From NCBI GenBank assembly GCA_963969595.1, contig OZ018409.1:8694520-8758519 (forward strand): a stretch of DNA of 64,000 nucleotides, in the 5' to 3' direction. Positions 12,183 through 23,754 of this stretch are shown here, piece after piece (position 1 is the stretch's first letter; each line of letters begins with the position of its first letter). The DNA comes from Neckera pumila (taxonomy: Eukaryota; Streptophyta; Bryopsida; Hypnales; Neckeraceae). The notes beneath the pieces are model-generated. The model was not told the origin of the DNA. It worked only from the letters and a program-made list of their open reading frames with translations, and did no database searches. A program made the translations under genes and the position numbers.

Positions 12183-13060
12183 GCGAGAGGACAAGGGCAG
12201 GGACAAAGAAGGGTAAATAGGCCATGGAGACCTGAAGCCTATGATTGCATCGATAATCTGGGCACACAAATGTCAAACACTCTGTCAATAAGCAACTTCG
12301 TACCATTCAAAGCACACTCTTCCCATCAATACCGGGGTTTAGGGTTCTGTCAACCATGCTCATACCCAGTCGCTGTAAAGGAGACCTCTCTATCAAACAT
12401 TGCTGTAAAGGAGACCTCATATTTCAACAAATTTGTTGCCAGCATGATCACAGTAGGCCAACCCATGTCACAAGTCATCCAACCGCTTCATTCACTCACC
12501 TGCGCACCAGCTCGTCCACGCATCAACAAAAAGCTTCTCTGTTCTCTCCTGCACTGCAATTGTTGTCGACAATCCAGACCCCGCGACACTAATTGAGCTC
12601 GCGACACCAATTGAGCTGACAATCCTATCGCTATCTGCCTGTATTACAAAGACCAATTCACTGACTGTTACTAGGAAGACCATCACAAGGACTAACGCCG
12701 GAATGATGGACCTCTGAGTTGAACCTGTGCCGAAAACACATCAAATTTGAGACGAAATCACATGTGTGAAAAATCTGCCACTAACTCCAAATCCTTAAAA
12801 CCCTAACACACAAGAAACAAAGTCCACAAACAAATCTGCATACCTCACGCTTCCGGCGGCCAAACGGAGCAAGACAAGCTCCCCAAGGACGGCAAACCTC
12901 CACTGCAGCTTCGCGAAGAGAAGCTCCATCCACGGCAGCAACGAATTGCTGAGGCAGGAATCCAACGGACACCCATTGATCAGCGTACAACCCCAGTCAA
13001 TTTGTAGATCCCTTAAAGAACTATTCCCAGGACTTGCTAGAGTCCTCCAGAAATCACTTC
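12183..13060 (-). promoter_or_regulatory. Leader region of the copy 1 PDF-PPR gene
   Basis: Homologous in pieces to 34010-35000 upstream of copy 2. Shared features include a splice donor GCAG/GTGAGTGA (exon end at 12500; copy 2 at 34439) and a block around CAAACGGAG...CAAGCTCC. Another possible donor, GAG/GTATGC, lies near 12842. Short frames here do not agree between copies, so this is most likely transcribed 5' UTR with introns. No TATA box was found. Confidence 0.4.
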
Positions 13061-13101
13061 GTAAAGAGTGAAGCCGTTGCTGCATGGGCAACGTGTGAAC
13101 G

Positions 13102-13110
13102 AAACCCTAA
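13102..13110 (+). promoter_or_regulatory. telo-box AAACCCTAA
   Basis: An exact AAACCCTAA, a promoter or leader element common in plant ribosomal-protein and translation genes. It lies 16 bases before the eL38 fragment and between it and the divergent leader of the PDF-PPR gene. Confidence 0.5.
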
Positions 13111-13125
13111 CGAAACCGAATGCAG

Positions 13126-13298
13126 ACCACGGCCCGGCGCAAGGACGCCCGGACGTCAAGATCAAGCGCTCCAAGGATGTGGTCAAGTTCAAAGTCAGGT
13201 GTTCCAAACTCCTCTACGCCTTGAGTGTTATCGACACGGACAAGACCGACAAGCTGAAGCAGTCTCTGCCTCCTGGTCTTACTGTCCACGACTTGTAG
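13126..13298 (+). pseudogene. RPL38: Ribosomal protein eL38 fragment, truncated and frameshifted
   Basis: Large-subunit ribosomal protein eL38. The C-terminal part is clear: [18 protein letters not shown], then [16 protein letters not shown] and a stop at 13296-13298. Upstream, TTARRKDAR is encoded in a different frame; one base is missing at about 13150-13156. The usual N-terminus (about 15 residues before LLTARRKDA) is absent. There is no intron in the preserved part. The nearby telo-box suggests that part of the promoter was kept. Best explained as a broken copy; the functional gene should be elsewhere. Confidence 0.75.
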
Positions 13299-13620
13299 AG
13301 GGCATGGATTCTCTCTGTTGTGGATGTGGTAGGGTGGGAAATCAGTCCCATTCCTTGTTATTAGGGTTCTATGGAGTGAGCATCGAACCTGGATGGGAGG
13401 AGCGGTTTGCATCGTTTTCTAAGCAGACCTGCTGCAACAAGCGGAATTTAACGTCGAATATCATTTCCTCATGGGAAACTGCGAGTTGTGTCTTTGCAGC
13501 TGGACTTATAATCTAACTGCGCACCAGGTATGCTTGACGAATTCATGAATCCTCTCCATTCAATTCTCTGTGAACGATTTGCTTCACGTGTCTTGAAGTC
13601 ATCTTTATGTCGTACTACAG
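13299..13620 (+). other. Between the eL38 fragment and a possible exon
   Basis: GC richer than the surroundings. The short frames show no recognisable domain. Possible 3' UTR of the eL38 fragment or an intron. Confidence 0.3.
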
Positions 13621-13723
13621 GTTATGGCATGAAATTGCTGGAGCTGTTCGAAATAGAAGACAAACTGGTTGGAGGAGGTCTTTCTGTGGAGGAAGCGAAG
13701 CGCCTTACCGTGGGTGTTAACTC
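13621..13723 (+). CDS. Possible orphan internal exon, unknown product
   Basis: Bounded by a good acceptor (GTACTACAG/GTTATGG) and a strong donor (AACTC/GTAAGTC). The open frame includes KLLELFEIEDKL and GGGLSVEEAKRL, which has the look of coding helix. I do not recognise the family and could not place flanking exons. A downstream frame at 13767-13976 lacks clear splice support. Confidence 0.3.
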
Positions 13724-14163
13724 GTAAGTCACATACAGTTGATCAAGTTCCCCATGTTTCACGGTTGTGGAAATCGTGCGGGACGCCCGAGTGGTAAGGC
13801 GTCCCGCTGCGTTACGCATGAGGAGCCCCGGTACTATTATGGGGCACTATTATCGGGACTTTATGCGCCAGAATCTTGAGGTTTTTGTAAAGGCCTGCGA
13901 ACTCAGAGTGCGTAACGTGCTTCACAAAATCTTAAGTGATCGCCATCCTGGCACTATCTCAAAAAGGGAAAAATAAGGGCTGGTGGGGTCTCGCCATATC
14001 CTCTTGCGAGGCCAGATTTCTCGTTGAGTCTCCAGGTAAACCAAACTTTCTGAGCATAATTCCTCACTACCGCATGTGATCCTTTCCCTGCAATTTTGAA
14101 GCTGTTTGCATAGGGTGAGAGTTGTGGGTGTTGTGGGTTCTGTTCCTGCTTGGAGATTTACTC

Positions 14164-14199
14164 GATTAGGGTTCGATTAGGGTTCGATTAGGGTTCGAT
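14164..14199 (+). repeat. Telomere-like 11-bp tandem repeat
   Basis: GATTAGGGTTC repeats three times in tandem followed by a partial copy. The TTAGGG core resembles an interstitial telomeric motif but the unit is 11 bases, not 6 or 7. Confidence 0.8.
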
Positions 14200-15112
14200 T
14201 TGGCTTTAGCAATTGTTAGGGAAGCACGGACAGATGTGGAAGGTGGCTGAATAACTTCGAGGAGAGCGATTCTTGCTAGGCGTTGACTATGCTGTCAAGT
14301 TTATGAATCATCTGGGAGGGATGGCACTACAGGAGATAGACTTCAAACTCTCAACAATCTGATCTAAGAATAAATCACAACAACCAATTGGGGCAACAAC
14401 TATGGAGGTACAATTCAGGTATTGACTCTTCACAAAGACAAAGGCAAAACTATTAAAATGTCGTTTTTCATTTTAGTGGTGAATTTTTCTTATAGAAATC
14501 CAAATCCACTTAATAAATGGATCTGACCTAAAAGTACCAAAGGTAAAAACAATTGCTACTAAACAAATAACTTAGATCAACACTTGACTATAGAGAAAAA
14601 ATTAACTCCAAAAAATTGCCAATAGTCACTAGTATGTCTACTAACTAGTTAAAGCAAATACAACAAGACAAAAGGAAATTAGAAGAATATTCAATTAATA
14701 TTATCTCCTTTCTACACCAAATATACTCTTGTAACCTTAATACTAACAATACAAGAAAACAAAACCACTCAGTAGCAAAGATTGGATGACAATGGCCTAA
14801 ATTATTAAAGTAAAGAAAGTAGCTTTAGGACAATACTTCTTCACTAGGTTCTGGTTTAGGCTCGTCTTTTGAGCGGGATTGAAAATTAATTAGATGCTAT
14901 GACTCGGTGATTGATGAACTTTGTGGTGTTGGTAGATTAGGTGATTGAATAATCTTCTCCATTGTATCCTTAAATGAGTCAGGAATTGGAATAAAGTTCA
15001 ATGGTAGCAGTGGTAGGATAAAAGTCAGCTCTTGTAGTAAGGGGTTCTGAATAATGTTCTCTCTAATAAGGTCCATAGCTATGCCTTAGTAATGGCCAAA
15101 TGGAATTGACGG
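14200..15112. other. Intergenic, no gene seen
   Basis: AT-rich sequence with no recognisable ORF, exon or repeat. Confidence 0.4.
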
Positions 15113-16229
15113 TTAACCCCTAAAAGCCCATTGTCCCTTTGGGGGACAAATGGGATTTCGAGCAGGTACCAATTTTTGTCATGATATTCTGAATTTTTTT
15201 TTTAAGATAAAAAAACTGCTAAGCTTTGTGGGAATATAATTTTTTTTTCAATCGGTGCCCGGGAAAAAAAGTTATGCCCAAATAAGCTCAAAATAGCCTT
15301 CGGAGGGCAGCAAAAAAAATTTTGCAATTTTTTTTTTATTTTTCTTTATTTTTCTTTCTTATAGATTATATTTTGTCTATTTGGAAAGCTTTGATTCATT
15401 TCATTTGGATCTTTTATGAGAAAGTTATGGACAATCTTGTTTTTCAGGCACTTAGAGCATCTTTTTGAAAAAAGTAACTTGTAGGATTCATTTTTGAATG
15501 CAATTTTTACAATTTTTCAAAAGAAAAGGTTCCACAAGATTTAGTTTTTTTTCTAAAATAATCTCATCATTGGACTTAGTGCTTTTTAATTCCACATAAA
15601 AGATATGAATATTTTAGATTTTCCTTCTATCTCATACCTACTTCTACTTAACAATGTTTTTAATAATGAAAATTAAGTTTTTTGGGAATTTTTTTTCCCC
15701 TAGACTCTCAACCCAATTCTCCACTATAAAGATTTCAAGTTCAAAACTCTGTAGTGTAAATTAAAAATGTTCAAAGTCATAAAATCTAGTCTCGCAATGT
15801 ACTGAACAACTTGTTTTTTCACTTTAAATGCAGATATCTTGCAATCTCTGCAATCAAAAATTCCAAAGTTTTTTCCACACATTTTCATACTACTTAGGTG
15901 TAAGATCCTACAATTAGATGTGCAAAAAAAATATTTTTTAGTTTTTTTTGCTCTTTGCTATAAAAATGGCAGTTTTGGGAGTTTTAAATAAAATGGAATA
16001 AATAAAAAATGTTTTGTTTATAATATAAATGTTTAATATAAATGTTTAAAATAATTTTTTTTTTTCCAAAACATTTATCTATTTATTTATTCCAAAAATG
16101 ACGTGGCAATCATTGTGCCACGTCAGCTAGCTACTGCAGCTGCATTCCCGCGGTCTAGGAATGCAGGGGAATTTGTAGTCTCCCAACATCTCCAAATCCC
16201 CTCTAATTCCTTGGGCCTTTAGAAGTTAA
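15113..16229. mobile_element. TTAA-flanked non-autonomous element (copy B)
   Basis: Starts TTAACCCCTAAAAGCCCATTG, followed by the GGGGGACAAATGG signature shared with the copies at 16226, 27426, 39259 and 43986. Ends CCTTTAGAAGTTAA, and the next copy begins in the same TTAA. Non-coding. Confidence 0.7.
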
Positions 16230-17023
16230 CCCCTAAAGGACCGTTGTCCGTTTGAGGGACAAATGCGTTTTTGGATAGGTATCTACGGGCTAAAATTTTG
16301 TCGTGATTTTTTTAAACATTTTTGAAGATAGAAAAATTGATAAGCTTTGTGGGAATATAATTTTTTTCACAATCGGTGCCCAGAAAAAAAGTTATGACCA
16401 AATAAGCTCAAAACAGGGGACGGCGGACAGCAAAATAAAAAGGACAAAAATTTAAAAAAAAAAATTAATATTTTTTTCTCATAGATTATATATTTGTCTA
16501 TTTGGAAAGCTTTTATTCATTTCATTTGGATTTGTTATGAGAAAGTTATAGACATTCTTGTTTTTTGGGCAGTTAGAGCATCTTCTTGAAAAAAATAACT
16601 TCTAGGATGCATTTTTTAATGCAATTTTTCAAATTTTTCAAATTTTTTTTTTCAAGGTTTATATTACTTGCTAGAACAATTTCACCATTGGAATTAGTGT
16701 TTTTTGATTCCATATAAAAGATATTAGTATCTTAGATTTTTCTTCTATCTTGTACATACTTCTACTTAACAATTTTTTTTAAAATGAAAATTAAGTTTTT
16801 TTGGATTATATTTTTATTCCTAGACTCTCGACTCAATTTTCCACTATAAAGATTTAAAGCTCAAAACTTTGTAGTGCAAATATTTTAAGTTAAAAATGTT
16901 CAAAGTCAAAAAATCTAGTCCCACAATGTGCTGAAAAACTTGTTTTTTTCACTTTAAACGCAGATATCTTACAATCTATGGGGTCAAAAACTTTGAAATT
17001 TTTTCCACACACTTTCGTACTAG
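16226..17023. mobile_element. TTAA-flanked element (copy C), 3' part displaced
   Basis: Starts TTAACCCCTAAAGGACC and follows copy B block by block (for example the 'tcacaatcggtgcc' and 'ccacacactttc' stretches). It breaks off at 17024, where a GGTAAACC-family element begins at a TTAA. The rest of this copy was not found with confidence downstream. Confidence 0.65.
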
Positions 17024-17460
17024 TTAAGGTAAACCTGCCTATGGCAAGCAGACCACCTAATGCAGACATCTACAAAACCACCCATTACAGCCTTACATCA
17101 ACCCATTTCAGATTTTTGTCAATAAATGAGATTATGACTTCATTAGGTTGGTTAGTGGCCAAAATCAATGCCTTGGAAAATGGCCATGGAGTTATTAGTG
17201 ACTGTTATAGGGCACTTACATCTTTTTAGTGTAAACTTGTCATAGAAAGTTATTTTTTTTTTTCCTTCATGTCATGACCATATTAGAATATCTGGTGATT
17301 GCTTTAGGTAGGTAAGATGACCATTATGGAAACACTTTTTGCTGATTTGGGGTAGTATACAGACTCTTTTAGACCAATTGGAAAGAAAACTTTGGAAATT
17401 CATAACTAATTCATCCTTTGTCCAAAAAAAAAAACTTGATTTTCATTCTTGGATATCTAT
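17024..17460. mobile_element. GGTAAACC-family MITE, truncated copy
   Basis: Begins TTAAGGTAAACCTGCCTATG and matches the reverse of the complete element at 50932-51461 over several hundred bases. The far terminal repeat is not seen. It carries a 62-codon frame starting MASRPPN at 17041 that is also open in the complete copy. Confidence 0.65.
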
Positions 17461-18869
17461 GAAATCTTAATTGGATTTCTACTTTGGCCATTTTGGGGGA
17501 TTTTAGTACTATTTTTGACCCAAAAATACAAATTTGAAAGTGAAAATTGGTAAGCAAGGAGTTCTTCTAAAGTTACACAAGCCTATAAAGAGATTTTTTA
17601 AAAATAGTAAAATGTCCACCTTCCACATGTGCTCAAAGTGCACTACCTTTGCACACGTGCAGAGGATACAATTTTTTTTCCCAAAGATGAAAATAATTGA
17701 GAAGAAGTATCTTTAGGTAAGGAAAAATGTGGATTTTTTTGAGAATTTTTTGAATTTTTTTACTATTTTCTAAAAATAAAATCCCAAAGGATCTATTTTC
17801 TAGCATTTTTCAACACTCTTTGACTGTGCATAACTCTTAGAGATAAATTTTTCTAGGTTTGAAATTTTCACACATTCACTTTTTTGAATGTTTACAAATT
17901 ATACATATTTTATTTTGTTTTAAAAAATTTTATTCCAAAAGCTATAGTACTCCAATACTAAGGCCGTTTTGAGCCAAAATCGTTAAGTGTTTCTTGCAAC
18001 TACCCTGCAAGATGGTTGGCTTTGCTTAGGTTGTCTAGGCATCTGAACAAGGACATTAATCCTTGTTCTAGACTTTGAAAATCAATTTACTTTTCAAAAA
18101 GGTTATTATCCATGACAAAATTAGATATTTCAAGGTTTTATGTCATTATACAACAAACCCGTTCTAATTGCATCCTGATTTTGGAATGCAAGAAGGACAA
18201 CCAAGATAAAAGCTCTAATAGGTAGTCTAATGCTTAGGCTTTAGGATTGATTTAGGGTTTAGAATGGTGCCATTGGGAGGTACAAATGCACCATTTTATA
18301 GACCTCATCTTCACTCTTTGTATTGCATGGGTCTTTTAGAAACTTGATTTGACTAAGGTAGCTCTTACTCAAGAACTTGCAAGTGAAAAGGATGTCATGA
18401 TTTCTTTTGAAATCATGGCATGATCATTAATTGATATATTGGTGCCAAATTGTAAAAAGATAGTTGTTATTTACAGTAAATTAGAACTCTTGGGGTCTTT
18501 TGCAACATTGGTTTGGATGTTTAGATGTTAGGAAAGATCCATTACTTGAAAAGTACAATGGACTTGCAGTTAGGTACCACTTAGGATAGAATTTTGCATG
18601 AAAACCCAGAACCTAGTTGTATACATCTATTTACCAAGGATGGGTAAATAAACGCCCACAACAAGGTCTTCATCTACTTCAGGAAACTAATTTCAAATTG
18701 TAGAGATAACTCTTGAAAGTATTGTGGTTTAGGATACGTTCTAAAGTAGGCTATAGACTCGCATGGATCATATTCACTCAGTGGGATGACATGATGAAGT
18801 ATGAGTGACTATAATTGGGCGGATTTTGGGTTTAGGCAGTCACTGTTCCTAAACAATAACATGTGCTGT
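17461..18869. other. Intergenic, no gene seen
   Basis: AT-rich. Short frames only. May hold displaced remnants of the nested elements upstream. Confidence 0.35.
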
Positions 18870-19089
18870 CACTATAAGAAACTCGCGTTTCAAGTGACAA
18901 GCCCTAATTTTTTTAAACAGATTTTTGTGGACGTTGAATGCAACAAACCCATATTTTTATATCAACATTGATATTACACTGAACGTTTTTGTTGACATAA
19001 AACATGCGTTTATTGCATTCGACATCCACTAAAATCAGTTTAAAAAAATTAGGGCTTGTCACCTAAAACATGAGTTTCCTTATATTGTG
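18870..19089. mobile_element. Foldback MITE, CACTATAAGAAAC ends
   Basis: A 220-base element that is mostly inverted repeat. The left arm runs CACTATAAGAAACTCGCG... through AAGCCCTAATTTTTTTAAAC. The right arm carries TTAAAAAAATTAGGGCTTGT... and ends GTTTCCTTATATTGTG. A truncated relative starts near 46252 (CGCTATAAGAAACTTGTG). No coding capacity. Confidence 0.8.
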
Positions 19090-19700
19090 TCTGTTTGGCA
19101 GATGGAGTTCTACGTACGATTCCAACAGTAAATCCGAGGATAATTACAAGTAAGCACATATTTGATTCCTTCCAAGCTTGGTTTGTCAAGAAACTAAAAA
19201 AGCAAAGTATTTGTTGTTGTATATATCATATGGAGATGGAAGAGCTGAGGGTGGCTTTATGTTCATAGAGTCTTCCTCTATGGCTACCCCATAGTCCAAT
19301 GTTTTGTCCTTGTTGTTGGAAGAAGGGGAGGGTCCATTTCCCACAGGTCCTGGGGAATTGGCACCAGATTCGATGGGGGAACGAGTTTGGCATCGATCTC
19401 TCCTTTTTGTGTCTCCGGGACCGCCTCCATGACCATCTCGGCTTGGGTCGCCAAGTATGTGGACTGATTTGGGTTATTATGGCCTGCAACAGATTGCATG
19501 TCCTCTGGTATAGTATCAAGATACTGAATCTCTACTGGGAGATTGGAATTAGTCTAATTGATGGGAAAGGAGGAATTGAGGTCTTTGTCTTGGAGAAGAG
19601 ATACAATTGAGTCCTCCAAGCAAGGAGGAAGAAAGACAGGATTATCTTCACATCCTAAATCATGCACACCTTTAGACATGCATCTGCGTCTTCTTAGAAC
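19090..19700. other. Intergenic, GC-richer, unrecognised
   Basis: Frames on both strands (up to 103 codons on plus, 97 on minus, at 19226-19610) overlap each other and show no recognisable motif. Codon structure does not favour either strand clearly. Confidence 0.25.
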
Positions 19701-20372
19701 TCTAGACTAAAAGTTGGAGTCCACGCCTTCACAAGAAGGCAATGAAAATTCGGAAGAGAGAGAGGGAGAAACCATAGGTGACAAGGAAGAAATGGATCTC
19801 GGGATTCTCGTCATCAACAAGTTTGGGATGAATGAAGACGTCTTCCAGAGTGTAGATTTGGAGGTTTCCATCGCAAACTTCCAAGTCTAGGATTGTCAGT
19901 ACACATCAACGTCTGGAGGTGTGCAGGGAACTGACCCGGAACCTCAAAGGAGGCGGAAAGGAAAGAATCTGCAGAAGAGCCCGAAATTGTTGTCATAGAC
20001 CTCAGCGACCATGAGGACTCCTTTTCAAATTTGGATTACATCAGCTACGGCGGACCGGAAGTTGAGCAAGCTGGTCTCTCTTGGATCTTCAATCTAAACC
20101 AGCTCCTTACTTCGAAGTTCCTCTTGTCCCTACTCAATTACAACTTGTACCTATGAAGCTAGAGAATAGGGAGTTCTCAAAAAAGGAAACTCGGAAAAGG
20201 CCGTGAAGACGAAAGCCGAGGAGCTTAAATGGGAACAAATGAAGGGTCTAGAGGACGAGAACCAAAAGCTTAAAGAAGAGCTACTCTCTCAAAGGATTTT
20301 GTGTCAGGTTCTTTTGGCATCACAATTGGAAGGTAGTGATGTCCATGATGTGGATGGATCAGTGTAGAAGTA
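19701..20372 (+). pseudogene. Degraded coiled-coil ORF, possible transposon origin
   Basis: Acidic and helical stretches can be read on the plus strand in changing frames. Near 19940-20040 one reads EEPEIVVIDLSDHEDS. At about 20203-20367 a better frame gives EELKWEQMKGLEDENQKL, then a stop. Stops and frame changes separate these parts. I do not recognise the family; coiled-coil tails of this kind occur in several retrotransposon proteins. Confidence 0.3.
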
Positions 20373-20821
20373 GAAATGCCAAAAAATAAGGATGAAAGTA
20401 TAGGAAAGCAAGTTGAAAATCTAAAATGATAAGTTTACCTAGGTAGAAATGAAAGGAGGTGGGTGCCCCAAAAGAATATAAAAGGACACCCAATTTCCTC
20501 TCAAAACACCTTCATTCTTATATTTGGATCCATTGGATCTAATTTGTATTGGATATTTTGTCATTTTAGCCAAAAAACTTGAACAATGTTTTTGGAGCTC
20601 TTTTTGCTCCGTTGTTGTTATTTTCCAAGTTTTGTGAAGGTCTTTTGGGTCCCTTCTTGCTAGTTTGTCTTTGTGAACGGATTATTAGTCTTCGTCCTAC
20701 TATTTTGTGCTTGAAAAGATTGATGTAAGTTGTGTACTAACCCTAGGGACATCCCATCAGACCTTAGCAATGTCACTTAAGAGGGGGGCTTCTAGTGTCC
20801 TTCCATGAATGAAGTAGTTAC
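20373..20821. other. Intergenic, no gene seen
   Basis: No ORF or structural RNA recognised. Confidence 0.35.
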
Positions 20822-22074
20822 ACTAGAAGAAACCCATGGGGTTTTTTTATGTCAGACCTTAGACATGTGATGTTTTTAGTAGACATCATGATGTCAGAGT
20901 GTTGATGGCTGAGAAGGGTAATTTCCATAGATGTTGCAAAGTGCATTGGTAAATTACTGTCAAAACAAGTTGATGCTATCATTGACATTTATGTTTTATT
21001 TGACATGAACTCAAATATAGTGATGTTTTTTTGAACATCCCAAAAACATGGTATTGCCACATTAGCAAGCAAATGCATTTTGACTAAAGGTAAGTTTGTA
21101 AAAATTATTGTGGGCTATGATAAAAAAATTGACCAGATGTAAAAAAATTTGGAAAAGGGCAGCCACGTGGCATGCTTTGCGGAAAAAAGGGATTGGAATG
21201 AATGTACACCATGGATGAAAAGAAAAACTCTTTATATAGGTGGGGTGGTAGGAAGTGAGGCAAACCATATGGGATATATAAAGTAGGAACCGTGCTCAAA
21301 ATAGATTGTCTAAAATAATATTTAGATGTCTAAAACGACATCCTCATGTCTAAAACAATGTTCAAATGTCTAGCGATCAAGCTTCCATCTTCAACTTATC
21401 CCATATTGTTTGTTTGACCATGGACGGACAAGGGATTTCACTACAAATACATCTCCTCTATCCTTCATTCTTACTAATTATTAATGAGGTAATTCCATTA
21501 CTTTGCCATCAAAATTCTTTTGTGGTAGATGGTAAATTTCTTTAATTTTTGTTGATTTTGATGATTTTATTTATTTATTTATTTTTACTTTCTTTTAAAT
21601 TTTTTTTTTGTTGACCCTACTCTATAGGTATGGTGTGCATCAATTGATGTCTCTGAAAAATGTTAGGGCATCTAAGTTGACATCTTGAATAAACAATATG
21701 AAAATTTTAAGACGACGTAAAAGTATACTAACTGGGCATGTCACATCATCCTTATTGGTAGCCACATCATTTTTCTTGCTGCCATGTCAGCCACCACACC
21801 ATGCGCCACGTCATGGACGGTCTGGATGAAAAAATCCACGTAGCTTTCCTCAGCTGCATGGCGCTTATGTGGCATAGACGTGGCAACCACATGGCACAAT
21901 TTCTTTGAGTGCAGAATCAATGTTTCTATGGACATAAGATGCTAAACATGTGGTGTTTTGTTGTCAAGCGGGATGTTTTTTGGACATTAATTTTGACACG
22001 ATTTTTTGAACATCAATGTTGACATCAATAGACGTCAATCTTGACATCAAATTGAATACGGGTTTCTTCTAGTG
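20822..22074. mobile_element. 1.25-kb element with CACTAGAAGAAACCC ends
   Basis: Terminal inverted repeats CACTAGAAGAAACCCATG and ACGGGTTTCTTCTAGTG bound the segment. The interior repeats the motif 'gatgtc'/'gacatc' many times on both strands (for example at 20880-20900 and 22010-22050), as in foldback elements. No transposase frame. It lies next to the Ty3/gypsy remnant and may have inserted into it. Confidence 0.7.
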
Positions 22075-22077
22075 CTG

Positions 22078-22560
22078 GTTATATGCCCATAGAGCTTATG
22101 CATGGGCATAAACCCACATTGCTTGCAGAAGAGCCTATTTCTTCATGGATATTTCTGTCATAGGAAGATGATATCAACATAGAGAGACTGCTTGAGCTGC
22201 ATTTTCAACAACTTGAGAGGTTGCAGGTGGATCATTAAATGGCATTGGAGAAGGTAAAATCTATTAGGCTAAACAACAAGGAGAGGTTTGACAAAACTCA
22301 CTGATTGAAGACCAAAAACATTAAAGACAGAGATTGGATGTTGGTGTTTGATAGCACATTAGAGCATCAACACAACTAGTATTGTGAGGAAGTTTGCTCG
22401 ACAATGCTTTGGACCATATGTGGTAGTCACAGTTCATGACAATGCTACATATTCATTTCAAGAGCTAGATGGAATTCCTTTAAGGAATCCAATTATTGGC
22501 AAGAGAATTAAAGTGTTTCAGAGGAGAGATGGCAATTTTTGCAAATGAATGAAGATCTTG
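22078..22560 (+). pseudogene. Ty3/gypsy retrotransposon, integrase C-terminal remnant
   Basis: One plus-strand reading gives, with stops, the usual end of a plant Ty3/gypsy polyprotein: PIELMHGHKPTL, then LLELHFQQLERLQ, then NNKERFDKTH, DRDWMLVFDS and finally RKFARQCFGPYVVVTVHDNA followed by ELDGIPLRNPIIGKRIKVFQ. The order and spacing fit the integrase tail. Several in-frame stops make it non-functional. Confidence 0.85.
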
Positions 22561-22667
22561 ATGTTTTTTAACCTTCACTGCAAACAGAAGAGATTGAAAA
22601 AAAGGTTGATATCAAATCAATTGACAAAAAAGAATGAGGTTGGCACATGTTGGTGGATGTGAACTCA

Positions 22668-22760
22668 AGGTTTAGAAGGGGTGAATGTTGCATTGTAAAT
22701 GCGTACATTATATAAAAATATATATTTGTATGTTATTTTGATAGGTTTTGATTATATTAA
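22668..22760 (+). mobile_element. Candidate polypurine tract and LTR start
   Basis: A purine-rich run ending in AGAAGGGG at 22681 is followed by TGAATGTTGC, about 120 bases after the integrase remnant. This is where the 3' LTR of a Ty3/gypsy element should begin (TG...). The LTR end was not located. Confidence 0.45.
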
Positions 22761-22958
22761 TACTGAGAGAGATGACATCATTTGTTCAAAGTGACTTCAA
22801 GGTGATGCCTTCTCGTTAACTATTAAAAGAAGGATTTTATCCAAGAGCTTCAATAATTTGATACATGTAGCTTTTTTGTTTCTCACTTTGGATTTAGTAT
22901 GTTGAATTGGGGGATTTTTTTTTAGTCTCAAAATAAAAACTTCAACCAAAGCCGGAGT

Positions 22959-23354
22959 TTAAATTTCTTTTAGCGCAATTACCGGATCAACATTTTCCAT
23001 TATTGAGCTTTTCACCACCACGTGAGCATCCACAGGATAAAGCTGGTCTTTCTTGACCACCAAAGCAATCTCGCATAGAACAACAGTGGCACGGTAACCT
23101 TCAATGTGACACTCGAGCATTAATGATCTTGTTGCAGATTGGATGTATTGAGCCCGGCAAGCGACATCCAAGAAGTAACATTTGAAGGGTATTTCAAGGG
23201 TTCTAATGACAACCAATATTAATGCATGGTTAGACCTATTAAAAGAAGTCGTGGGCAGCAACGTTGGTTGAAAGGTCCGGTAAATCCTTTTATTAAGGTA
23301 GACTGAGCTAAATATATTGCTGCTGTCATTAAACGCATCCTCAAGTTCTTGCAA
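22959..23354 (-). CDS. 131-codon ORF, unknown
   Basis: One of the longer frames in this gene-poor part. The C-terminal half has alternating hydrophobic stretches such as GYRATVVLCEIALVV and YPVDAHVVVKSS. No domain is recognised, no splice context is evident, and the flanks are transposon-derived. It could be a chance frame or a transposon fragment. Confidence 0.25.
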   Translation of the reverse strand: MQELEDAFNDSSNIFSSVYLNKRIYRTFQPTLLPTTSFNRSNHALILVVIRTLEIPFKCYFLDVACRAQYIQSATRSLMLECHIEGYRATVVLCEIALVVKKDQLYPVDAHVVVKSSIMENVDPVIALKEI

Positions 23355-23754
23355 AAAGAGGTAAAAAAATAGAATTCCAGCAAGAATTATTGTGGGGACA
23401 ATAATAGAGGTTCACCTATGTAAAGGAGGGATATGGGTTGGTCCATGGGCTTTTGGTATTAGAAAATGATTTGGAATATTTTCCCAAGATATTTGGGAAT
23501 AGTGTGAAGTTTGGGGTTTGAAAGGATTTGGAACCAAATGTTTAAAGAGCCACATAGTGATTGCAAGAAACACTTGTACTATTTGTTGCGTGTTTTATTT
23601 TTAGCATTTTAGTATTTTTAGTACTATGAGTCACCTTCAGTACCATAGGGGGCATGAAATATGAAATCTAGATGATGAAGTGGATTTTAGATCTACTATT
23701 CTAGCAACTTATAATGTTCATCATTGAATGGCAAGGATGGATGACAATGCTTAA

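Noticed and set aside
12781..13091. Minus frames of 69-98 codons as an OB-fold exon of an OSB protein
   Set aside because: No OB-fold or SSB residues could be recognised and the reading is not conserved in the copy 2 leader. Treated as 5' UTR.
13770..13850. tRNA-like stretch with GCCCGAGTGGTAAGGCG resembling a Leu/Ser tRNA D-arm
   Set aside because: No matching acceptor stem, anticodon arm or TpsiC arm (GGTTCGAATCC) follows. Only the D-arm-like motif is present.
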